From contig BRON01000010.1 in NCBI GenBank assembly GCA_024345305.1, positions 868,001 to 932,000 of the forward strand: DNA of 64,000 bases, given 5' to 3'. Of this stretch, positions 37,001 to 45,432 are shown piece by piece. The notes under the pieces were generated by a model that did no database searches, was not told where the DNA came from, and was given only the letters and a program-made list of their open reading frames with translations. Positions within the stretch are counted from its first letter, which is position 1; each line of letters begins with the position of its first letter. This DNA is from Mrakia gelida. Taxonomy: Eukaryota > Basidiomycota > Tremellomycetes > Cystofilobasidiales > Mrakiaceae. Both the position numbers and the translations under genes were made by a program.

Positions 37001-37409
37001 CTCCACTCGCACCTCCTCGTCGTCCATCTCCTCCCTCCTCCATCCAACTAGATCTCCTCTCCGGCTCCCTCCCTCTGTACGTATCCCCCTTCCACTCCCT
37101 CTCCCTCCCACCTCTCCCCCCTCCTCCTCCTCTCAGCCCCGTCACCACCACAGGAGCTGCAATAACCGGAGCAGCCGAAGCTCTCGATCTAGGGATCCCT
37201 TCGTTAGGCTGATGGTCTTCTGAGTAACGATCACGAGGAGCAGGAGGGATGGACGATGAGGGGGGTGGTGGGGGTCGAGCTGATCCTGAAGCTGAACCTC
37301 CTCGAGCTGATACTCCTCGACCTCGGACGGAAGAGGAAGAGTGTTGTTGTTGTTGGTGGTTGTTGTTGTTCCACCACGAAGAGGAAGAAGAGGGGCGGGA
37401 GTCGGGCAT
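31094..37409 (-). CDS. Very large low-complexity protein with RRM-like and WD40 domains
   Basis: I do not recognise the protein as a named family. Start MPDSRPSSSSSWW at 37407-37409; stop TGA at 31094-31096; about 12 exons and roughly 1,700 residues. The first two thirds (37409 to about 33600) are Pro, Ser, Gln, Arg and Gly-rich with acidic and PQ repeats; one more ordered part near 35400-35200 includes KLFESDKVRELENECKKVEG. A coiled-coil-like KEIEKLRAEKEAAENEIARV (about 33570-33510) precedes an RRM-like fold: EVIITGMPVDATELD, then GSFVVVRLGSDQDARNIVRL and NVVKVQLVV. The C-terminal part has WD-like blades: LFASGGIDHGVTFWKI, LLYSGGGSTG, GNYFASGDRKGILRVWDIRN. The combination suggests an RNA-associated scaffold; this is inference. 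Exon joins stay in frame throughout, so one gene is favoured, but two adjacent genes cannot be excluded. A TTG upstream at 37454 sits at a splice-acceptor-like site. Confidence 0.68.
34182..34206 (-). repeat. Polyglutamine-coding repeat in the RRM/WD40 gene
   Basis: Four tandem GTTGCT units on the plus strand encode a run of eight Gln in the minus-strand protein. Such runs are often length-variable. Confidence 0.8.
35666..35699. repeat. TTGGGG tandem repeat inside coding sequence
   Basis: Four to five GGGGTT units in a row on the plus strand, encoding alternating Pro-Gln in the minus-strand RRM/WD40 protein. The G-rich strand has four G-tracts and could form a G-quadruplex. A second similar run is at 36255-36278. 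Both read in frame as PQ repeats, so they are not telomeric DNA. Confidence 0.75.
36255..36278. repeat. Second TTGGGG tandem repeat inside coding sequence
   Basis: Four G-tracts spaced by TT, again encoding Pro-Gln repeats in the same protein. It lies about 560 bases from the first run. Confidence 0.75.
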
Positions 37410-37931
37410 ATTGGGGGAGAGGCGATGTGGAAGGGGGGAGGGGGAGAGCTGCAAAGGAGGGAGGGGAACAAGGGGAAGGGAAGGAGGGATGATGAGCTCG
37501 CACTCGTTCTCGTTTCGTTTCGTTTCTTTGTCCTTCTTACCAGCTTCGGCAGCTGCTCAGGCAAGCTCTTTTGACGAACGAGGTACTCACGTTGAGATGG
37601 ATGCAAGTCTTAAGTTCGTGGTTTGGACCTCGAAGGTCCCGTTCGTAAGGAGAACGAGAAAGAGGAAGGAAGGGAAGGGAAGGGAGCGTGAGGTCGAAGC
37701 GTGAGGTCGAAGTTGGGATTCAAACGAGGTGCTTGGTCTCTTTCGAGCCTTGCTCGCTCGTTGACGTGTATGTTTTTTCGTTGGCTTGCTAAACTTGCTA
37801 GAAGGACTCGTACGATGAGAGCACTCTGGTATATCCCCCTCCATCTAACCTGAAACCAACCAAACCCAACCCAACGACACCCAAACCGAACCCATCGACG
37901 CGCTTCACCTCGCTCGCTCGCTCCGCTCGCT
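37410..37931. promoter_or_regulatory. Upstream region of the RRM/WD40 gene
   Basis: About 520 bases between the RRM/WD40 start and the coatomer zeta stop, both minus strand. A splice-acceptor-like TTTGCAG on the minus strand at about 37449-37455 suggests an intron in the 5' untranslated region. No other gene is seen. Confidence 0.45.
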
Positions 37932-39208
37932 TTAGAACTGAGCGATCTGCTTCCCCAATCTCTCCTTGAACACCGAGTCTGCATACACGAAGACGGGAAG
38001 CGAGTCAGTCGGTCACTGCTAACTTGAACGAACGAGAACGAGAACGAAACGAGACGACGTACAAGCTGAAAGCAACGTCTGCTCGTTGATGACGATCTCT
38101 CCTGCCGAATCCGCCTTGGGCTTCGAGACCCTCGACGCGATAGCCACGGGGTCGGTTTCGAGGATGATTCTGGTGGGTCGAGAAGGAAGAAGAGGAGGTC
38201 AGTTGGCGTTGAGAGCTGGTCTAAGGCTCGAAGCTCATCATCACCTCCCTTCCTCCGTTCCTGCTTCCCCTCCTCCTCTCCCACCTCTCCCGTCCCCTCC
38301 CACCCACTCCTCCCAAACCTTCCCCTCTCCCACCCTCCCACCCCAAACCCCAGTCGGACGTCGGACTCACCCATCATCCACCGTCTCATCCAGCGCGAGC
38401 ATCACTAAATCCAGATTCTCCAACACCGTCCTCTTCTCCACCAACCCTTTGAGCAACAGTCCGACGGCATCGTGGAAGGCTGACAAGCAGGCGTGAAGCA
38501 TGAGTTCGTTTTCGGTTGTGGGTCCTACGAGGTGGAAGGTGAGGTCGGTGGAGGTTTTGGTGAGGCAGATGGAGGTGGGGGGGATGAGGAGGATGTCCGC
38601 TGGAGGGGGAGGGTGGGTGGGGGGGAACGAAGGGGAAGAGAGGGGGGTTGGGTTAGTTTGGGTTGGGTAAGGAAGAGAAGGGGGGAAGGGAGGGTGGGAG
38701 GGGGAGAGGGAGATGGGAAGAGGGGAGGGGAGGAAGAGAGATAGATGGAAGGGAGGACAATCGCATGCAACTCACCCAAACCCTTCCTAGTCTTCTCTGC
38801 GACACTCTTCTCGAACGCTCTCTGGTCCTTCAAGGTCGGATACGGATTCCCCGGCAAGCTACTGGGAGCTGCTGACCCTTGTCCTACACTCGCTGGTTGA
38901 TGAGGAGGGGACCAGTACTTTGAGATCACTCGTTGACCTTCAGAGTCGAGGATGATCAGGCACGTCACAGAGTAGAGCGAGAGGTTCGCCTGTTGCGAGG
39001 AACGAGCAAGAGGTGGGAGGAGAGGGAGGTGGGTGGGCAGACCGAGGTGGAAGGAGGGTGGAAGGGTGAGGGAAGGGGAGGAAGGGAGGGAAAGGGTAGG
39101 TGGGAGGGAAGGGAGGAGAGGGAGGGGGAGGGAGGGAGAGGGAGCTAGTTAGCTTGAGCTGGCGAACGAGTGAGGGAGAGAGAAGTATAGATGAGAGGGA
39201 CTCACCAT
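37932..39208 (-). CDS. RET3: Coatomer zeta subunit (zeta-COP, Ret3)
   Basis: Small subunit of the COPI coat for Golgi-to-ER and intra-Golgi transport. The first exon is only the ATG (39206-39208), followed directly by GTGAGT. Exon 2 starts at 38989 and reads ANLSLYSVTCLIILDSEG, the family N-terminus. Then follow the YPTLKDQRAFEKSVAEKTRK region, an exon with LLIPPTSICLTKTSTDLTFH and ENELMLHACLSAFHDAV, then LLKGLVEKRTVLENLDLVML, ALDETVDDGIILETDP and the terminal INEQTLLSAYSVFKERLGKQ. Stop TAA at 37932-37934. Length is about 210 residues, normal to slightly long, with a small insertion rich in Ser, Pro and Gly near residue 35. Confidence 0.93.
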
Positions 39209-39718
39209 AACGAAGAACCTAGAGCCGAGAAAAGAAAGATGGGAGGAGAAAGGGATGGGGAAGGGAGAGGGATGCAGGTGAAGGTCGAAGGTCGAGCATC
39301 GCACGCATCGTCTGAAACCGCGAGGGCTGAGCGAGGCGAGGCGTGGTCCGTCGCGAGGGACAGGATGGGTCTTTTCTTGTTTTCTTTTGAGTAGAGTTTG
39401 TCACTGTAGGGACAGAAAGTGACCTCATATAGAGTCTGGTGTTTTTGATTCGTCTCAAAAATCGGGTTCTGAGCCTCAGGAAACGAGCGTACTTCTCGTC
39501 CATCGCCTTCCTTCGCGAGCTAGTCTCCCTCGCCTCTGCCTCCCTCCTCGAAGCCGTTCGCTCTTATTCGAGCACCAGCACACCACAAAGAGGCCAAACG
39601 AGATAGATCTAAGAGCGAACGCTCGAAACGCGAGACTCCTCTCCCAGTCCCAAGCTCGCAAACTCACCCCAAACCCATCTCGCGTCCCTCTCTCCACCTC
39701 CCTCCTGCTCCTCCAACC
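39209..39718. promoter_or_regulatory. Upstream region of coatomer zeta
   Basis: About 510 bases between the coatomer zeta start and the OST2 stop, both minus strand. It holds the coatomer zeta promoter and the OST2 3' end. No further gene is supported. Confidence 0.5.
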
Positions 39719-40707
39719 CTAACCCAAAAAGTTGAACACAAAGAAATGCAGAATCACACTCGCGAAGCAGAAATCTGCGAAGGCTCTAACTCACGCCGAA
39801 CCCCAAACCCAAACGAAACGAAGTCAGCGTTCGCGCTCAACCCATCTCTCCCCTTCGCTCCCCTTTCCTCCCCATTCAAGTCACAAGAAAAGAAGGGCGA
39901 GAGACACGACGACCCACCTCTCCTTCGAAACCTCCTTGAACTCCCTCTCTGTTGTAACCACGTTGATCTTGCTTCCGGACGAGGCAGAGGTGAGAGTGGA
40001 GGGAACCGCGAGGGAAGGGGGGGAGACCTGAGCTCTCAGACCAGCTAGGAGAACGAATTGGCCTGCTGAGGAGGCGAAGCTGTGAGCGTGAGCGAGCGTG
40101 GGCGAGCGTGGGCGAGCGAACAAAACGCGAAGATGAGTCAGTTGACGCTGTTCCTCCGATACGAGAAAGAGGAGCGACGAGAGGGGGGGAAGGAAGGGAG
40201 ATGGAAACTCGTTCGAGCTCAACCCTCCCTTCTTCGTTCGTTTGTTGACCGAAACGAAACAAAGAGAGCAGCAAACGGATCTGCACTCACGCTCCCAGAA
40301 AAGCATTATACGGGAAACTCGTCACGAGCACACAGTAGGCGAACTGAGCGACTCCACTGATCAGGAGGAAGAGGAGGAAGGTGTCGATGAGCTTGACTTT
40401 GGACGGGGTGGTGGTCTTGTAGGAGTTGATGAGGGTTGAGAAGGAGGAGGTGAAGGAGGGGGAGATTCCCGGGCTGAAGAGAGGGGAAGGGAAGGTTAGG
40501 AATGGGTGGTTCGAGCTGAATTTGGGTGGTGGAGGAAGGAACGAACGAGGAGGTTGAAGGAGAAGGAGAGGTCGCGAGAGATGGGTTGGCTGCTGCTGCT
40601 GCCTTTTTGAGCTGGGAGATGGAGCTGTGGGGAGGAGAGTTGGGTTAGCGTGTGGACGGCGCAAGAGGGGAGTGCGTGGGAGAATGAACGAACGTAGGAG
40701 GGGCCAT
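39719..40707 (-). CDS. OST2: Oligosaccharyltransferase subunit Ost2/DAD1
   Basis: Small membrane subunit of the ER oligosaccharyltransferase that N-glycosylates nascent proteins. Start MAPPT at 40705-40707, stop TAG at 39719-39721. A Ser/Pro/Ala-rich N-terminus leads to STLINSYKTTTPSKVKLIDT, then the membrane segments FLLFLLISGVAQFAYCVLV, SFPYNAFLGA and FASSAGQFVLLAGLRAQV. The family-defining end is KERAFADFCFASVILHFFVF followed by NFLG. A loop exon with SGSKINVVTTEREFKEVSKE replaces the shorter loop of yeast Ost2. Length is about 165 residues. N-terminal introns use GTTCGT donors. The OST4 gene of the same enzyme lies 17 kb away. Confidence 0.93.
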
Positions 40708-41141
40708 GGTTGAAGAAGGGAGGGGGAGATGATGGGAGTTGCGAGCTTGACAGCGAAGCGTCCCTCCTCGCAGTAGTTCGTTGAGCTTCATTTCGTTTGA
40801 AGGGAAACGTCACTGATTGAGATTTTCGACGTCTCGAGGTTGGTTCTGTTCTTTCAGCTCAGAGAGAGAGATTTCGCTTCTTCTCGATCGAAGAGGAAGA
40901 AGAGGAAGACGAGGTCGTCGAGAATCTCAAAAGTCGCTCCTCTCGCGTCTCGTTTCGTTCGTTTTCTCGACGAAGCAGAGACTGAGGATGAGAAGCCATG
41001 CTTCACAAGCTCGTACGACAGAGGGAGAAGGACTAAGATCTAAGGTGAAGAGTTGAAGTCGAACGGGTGGAAGGGAGCGAGAGAAGCCATAAATCCATGA
41101 GGGGCCAAAGAAACGAAAACCGACGATAGGGACGACCGATT
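40708..41141. promoter_or_regulatory. Upstream region of OST2
   Basis: About 430 bases between the OST2 start and the RPL43 stop, both minus strand. It is A/G-rich on the plus strand from 40860 to 41100. No gene or RNA is seen. Confidence 0.5.
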
Positions 41142-41779
41142 TTACACGTCCTTGAGCTCACGAAGTCGTCGGGTGGTGCTGTAGAAGAGGAAGGGTAGGT
41201 CAGTAAGAGGAGAGAAGTTGGGGAGGGTCAAGGGTGGGACGAGGCGGAGGGAGGGATGACGAGGTTTGAGGAAGGGAGCGAGAGAGGTTGGACGAACGAC
41301 TTGATGGTAAGAGCAGCGGTGGTCTGCAACTGCCAAGCTCCTCCGGCGGTGACCTTCTTGCAGGATCGGCACTTCCAGATTCCGACGGCGGTTCGCTTGG
41401 TAGCGTCCTAGCACAAACGAAGGGAAGGGGAGGGAAGGAGAGAACAAGGTCAGCTCGAGAATCTCCAAACCCACACTCGCGCCCTTCAATCTCCTCCCCC
41501 TCCCTTCCCTTCAACTCTAGCACCTCCAAACCACTTCGAGAACGAGCGAGAAGGGACGTACCTTTCCACAGAAATCACAGGTGTATGTTCCGTGCTGCCA
41601 GACCTCCATCTTCTTGACGGTCTTTCGGAGCGAAGCTCCGTATCGGACTCCGTACTTTCCGGTGATACCCACTTTCTTGGTTCGCTTGGACTGTTGGGAG
41701 TGGAAGAGGAAGGGGTGGGGAACAGGGATGAGCGAAGGATTCGAGGGTTTGGGGAGGAGGGAGGGAGGGAGCGAACCAT
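41142..41779 (-). CDS. RPL43: Ribosomal protein eL43 (L37A family)
   Basis: Large-subunit zinc-ribbon ribosomal protein. Exon 1 is only ATG (41777-41779), followed by a GTTCGC donor; exon 2 (41562-41690) encodes [20 protein letters not shown] and the first zinc pair TCDFCGK. Exon 3 starts at 41408 with [18 protein letters not shown] (second zinc pair), [17 protein letters not shown]. The last exon encodes [11 protein letters not shown] and TAA at 41142-41144. Length is about 92 residues, as in yeast. Divergent from RPS25, which suggests a shared ribosomal-protein promoter. Confidence 0.96.
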
Positions 41780-42508
41780 TTCTGTGAGGGAGGGAGGCGC
41801 GAGGTGAACGGTTGAGGTTTGATGAGGAGAGAGAGACGCGAGGAGTGAGGTTGAGGTGGTGGGACAAGGGTTGGTGGGTAGGTGAGAAGGTGGTGATGAG
41901 GTTGGTGATGAAGGTGAAGGTTGAGGAGTTGAGAGAAGGGGAGGGAAAGGGAGGGAAGGGAAGGAAGTAACGAGCGAAGGTCAGCTCTGGGCTCACTCGT
42001 TAGAAAGGTCGTCCCGCTGCACCCAAATCCTTCGAGTCCTTCGATCCCTTTCCATCCATTCCTTCCTTCTCCTGCCCTCCCTTCCCTTCTAGAATGATGT
42101 AGAGTCCATGCTGTAGAGAGAAAGAAGGCCTACCCACTTTTCTGGAGAGTGGGCGTAATTCGGTAGGAGGGACGAGAGGGAAGTTGAGTTGAAGGTGAAG
42201 AGGAAGGGAGGGAAACGAGTTGAAGAGGTCGACGAAGGAGGAGGGCAAGGGAGAAGGGAGAAAAAGGTCAGCGTTCCTATTTATGCGTTGCCATCGTGAA
42301 GAACCTTCTCTTGTGGCCTTGAGGGAGTGAAAACGGGACGAACGGTTTTTCTGGAGGGAGAAGGACAGAGGAAAGAAGAGAAAGCAGGGGAGTCCAAAGG
42401 ACGAAGAGCTTCCAGCGATTCTGCCCCCGCAGGCGAAAATCATCGTCCTCCGAACTCGTTCAAGAGGTTCAGCCAGACCTCCTCTCCCTTCCCCCAACCC
42501 CATCGACT
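41780..42508. promoter_or_regulatory. Divergent promoter of RPL43 and RPS25
   Basis: This 729-base interval separates two ribosomal protein genes transcribed away from each other. The decamer TTTTCTGGAG occurs twice, at about 42138 and 42346. The first copy sits within an inverted repeat, CCCACT to AGTGGG, at about 42132-42153. Homopurine sequence fills 41800-41970 on the plus strand. A minus-strand open frame at 42000-42503 has no family similarity and is discounted. Confidence 0.6.
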
Positions 42509-44275
42509 ATGGTAAGTTCATAAGCGTCTTTTTACCCCACCCACACACCTCAAAGGAGGAAACTATCATCCTAGCCACTCTCCCGAAGGAATCACCTCGC
42601 CAACCCCTCTGGAAGACTCAAGGACTTCGCACGGATTCCTCCTCCCTCCCCTCTCAACTTCACCATCTCCTACCTCCCCAATCACCCCGCCTCCCTACCT
42701 CGACTCTACCACTCCTGGAAACCTCTTTCTCCCCTCTATCACCTCCAGCAATTTTCATCCCCAACGGACCCTTACTCCTACCACAAATCGACTTCCCGCG
42801 CGACGACTCGACCTGACTCCCTTCTCCTCCCCTTCCCCTCCTTCCCTTCCTATGTTTCTCTAGCCACCTAAAGTCAAAGCGAAGACCGGAGTCGGAAAGG
42901 CCCAGAAGAAGAAGAAGTGGTCGAAGGGAAAGGTGAAGGACAAGGTAAGCACCCGTTTCTATACCTTTCTTGGGGAGGAAGGAGGGAAGGGAGGTGGTGT
43001 CTCGCTCATTGAAGGAGCAGCCAGAGATCGGCAGGGACTTGTTCTGGATCTGGGCTTGGAGTGATTCCAGTTCGGAGAAGGGATGGGGACTTGTGGGAAT
43101 CGTGGCTGGTTCAGGAGGAGCGATGGGAGACGGGCACTCGGAGGAGGAAGGAAGGAGGCGAGAGGAGTGACGTCTCGTCTTCCTTCGCTCGCGAGACTGG
43201 GCTCGTACTTGGTTGTGCTTTGCGAGTATCCGGGCTTGGGTGATTCCAGCCAGGTACTAGCATTGCTCTGCTAGGTGCGCGCCTGGTTTAGCGGCTCGGG
43301 AGCTCGCGTGGGGCGAGCTTTGAACGGAGGAAGGGAGCTTGACCTTTGACGTTCGCTCTTCGCGAGCGAGCTCGCGTTGCAGCCTCAGCCCTTGCTTCTC
43401 TCCGATACTGGGCTCACCAGCATCAGGGATGGGATCTCATGGAGGCACACGGGCACGCATAGATTCGTAAACCTGACTCGCGACAGCGATGCTGACCTCT
43501 TCGATGCTTTCGTCTTCGTTTTTCCCTCTTTCCCTCCCCTCTCCCCTCCTCCTTTTTCTCCCTCGCCCTCCCTTCTTCATCACGTACGCGCGCGCAAATC
43601 TGCATAGGCCAACAACGCTGTTGTTTGCGATAAGCCTACCGTGAGTTCTATACCTCTCTATATCTGTGAACGAGCTCGGGAGCTTCAGTGGTTCGCTCGG
43701 AGGTGTTGCACGTCCTTTCGCGTCGCTGACTCCTTCCCCCTCCCTCTTTTTCTCCCTCTGCAGTACGACAAGATCATTAAGGAGGTCCCCACCTTCAAGA
43801 TGATCTCGTGAGTCCCGCTCGAACCTGTAGAACACGCTCACGCTCAATCGCGACGGAAATTGGGCGCGCGAAGACGAGAGCTCACCTTTTCGTTTCCTTC
43901 TTTCCTTCCATCTCCTTCTTTAGCCAATCGGTCCTCATCGACCGAATGAAGGTACGTTCCATGCTTTTCCATCATCCCTTCTTTCGTCCCTCCCTCTCGA
44001 ACCCGTACTGATCGCACCTTCCCTCTTCATCTTTCCTCAGGTCAACGGTTCCCTCGCTCGATCTGCCATCCGATTCCTCGAGTCGGAGGGTCTGATCAAG
44101 AAGATCGTTCACCACAACGGACAGTGGATCTACAGTACGTTCCGCCTCTCCTCCCTCCCTTCCTCCCTTCCTCTGTTTAAGTCTTCTGGAAGAGCGAAAC
44201 GCAAACTCGTCGCTGACTCGTGTCCTCGTTTTCCTTCGCTTCGTTTCAGCTCGAGCTACCGCTGCTCTTGAGTAA
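42509..44275 (+). CDS. RPS25: Ribosomal protein eS25
   Basis: Small-subunit ribosomal protein. Seven exons: ATG alone (42509-42511), 42864-42944, 43608-43640 (33 nt), 43764-43807, 43924-43951, 44041-44134, and the last from 44250 to TAA at 44273-44275. The product starts MPPKVKAKTGVGKAQKKKKW, continues ANNAVVCDKPT from the 33-nt exon, then YDKIIKEVPTFKMIS, QSVLIDRMK, VNGSLARSAIRFLESEGLIK and HHNGQWIY, and ends TRATAALE. Length is about 103 residues, as expected. Intron 1 (352 nt) and intron 2 (663 nt) are much longer than the local norm. The end of intron 2, exon 3 and the start of intron 3 (43474-43697) occur again at 53885-54117. Confidence 0.96.
43474..43697 (+). repeat. Source copy of a duplicated RPS25 segment
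   Basis: The segment covers the last 134 bases of intron 2, the 33-nt exon 3 and the first 57 bases of intron 3. A very similar segment lies at 53885-54117. The first 70 or so bases differ at about one position; differences concentrate in the exon, a T/C-rich patch and the start of intron 3. Confidence 0.85.
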
Positions 44276-45432
44276 ACTCTCACGTTTCGCTAGGGTTGGA
44301 CAGGGGCTGGGTGTGCGGGGACGACGTGTTGTGATACATGCAGCATGCGTCGGATATACTTTTACGTTTCGGTGTCGAGAAAGACGAGAAGTACGAGATC
44401 TCGCGCTTTCGAGATTTCGTGTCGAGCTCGTGCTTCGTTCTCCTACCACATACTCCTCAAAAAAAACAGGTCTGTGCAAGAATGAGAGATCTTTCGCTCT
44501 TGATACTGTTGAGCTCGTGGTCCATCCTTTTGCGACGATTCTCGAGCAGCGACGAAGAACACGAAAGAGAGCAGAGACGAAGGCTGATCTGATTCATGAA
44601 CGCCACGGAACTCACCTTCTCTCAGAACTCCTGAGCAACAGAAGCCGTCCATCGCAAGCACGTTCTTACATAGCTGATGGGGGAGGGGGCTTCTTGCTTC
44701 ACGAAAGGCATGGGGGAGAGGAAAGGTTGGGGGACGTCGCGGATCACGAATCGCGATCGTCCTCGTCCTGTCTCATTCCTTTCGCTGGGGCGTCGCGAGA
44801 AGAACCAGCTTTCGGAACAGGAGGGCGAAGAAGGATCATTTGCGTCGTGTTGGGATCGCCTGCTCAGCTGAGTCGAGAGACGAGCATCGACTTGAGCGAC
44901 GCTCGCGAAGGTCGACTCGCGCGACGCGTCGAGCAATAATTCCCTGAGCCACCCTGAGCTCTCGAACCATCCCTGCTCGCTCAGGTTCACTTCGATCTTC
45001 ATCTCTGCCTTCCAGCTGGATTTTTTTATATCGGCAATTCAGGAAAAGCTGCACCTCGAAGCGGCTGAACGAGGGCCGGCCAAGGGCCTCGCTCTGACTC
45101 GTTCGCGGAACGGAGGAGAAGCCTTCGACCAAGCTCCGTTCTCTTCTTTTCTGCTTACCCCATTGAATCAGATCGGATCTAGATTCGAGTCACAATAAGA
45201 AAAGATGAGAGGCCCGAGTCGACCGAGAAGGCGGGGGAGGATACGACTCTCCCCGTCGAAGCCTAGATTTCGAGGTTTTCCCCAACGGCAGTTGCTCCCT
45301 CTCTCTCCTCGCCCTTCCCTCGCCATCAGTTCTTGCTTTACAGGACCCGAGTCAGCACATTCGTAAAACCAACCAAGACGGAGCGGAAGACGAATCTCCC
45401 ATCAACCATCACTCTTCCAACAGCAACACAAG
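44276..45432. other. Intergenic, RPS25 to the permease
   Basis: About 1.15 kb including the RPS25 3' end and the permease promoter. Several open frames occur on both strands (44220-45130), none with a recognisable motif. A GACGCGTC palindrome is near 44921 and a T-rich ATATC stretch near 45023. No gene is supported. Confidence 0.5.

Noticed and set aside
31094..37409. SET1-like identity for the large RRM protein
   Set aside because: A low-complexity N-terminus and an RRM-like fold recall Set1, but no SET domain follows; the C-terminus is WD40-like instead.
42000..42503. Minus-strand ORF of 167 codons upstream of RPS25
   Set aside because: It lies in the divergent ribosomal-protein promoter, is Ser/Pro/Phe-rich, shows no motif and lacks the splice-rich structure of local genes.
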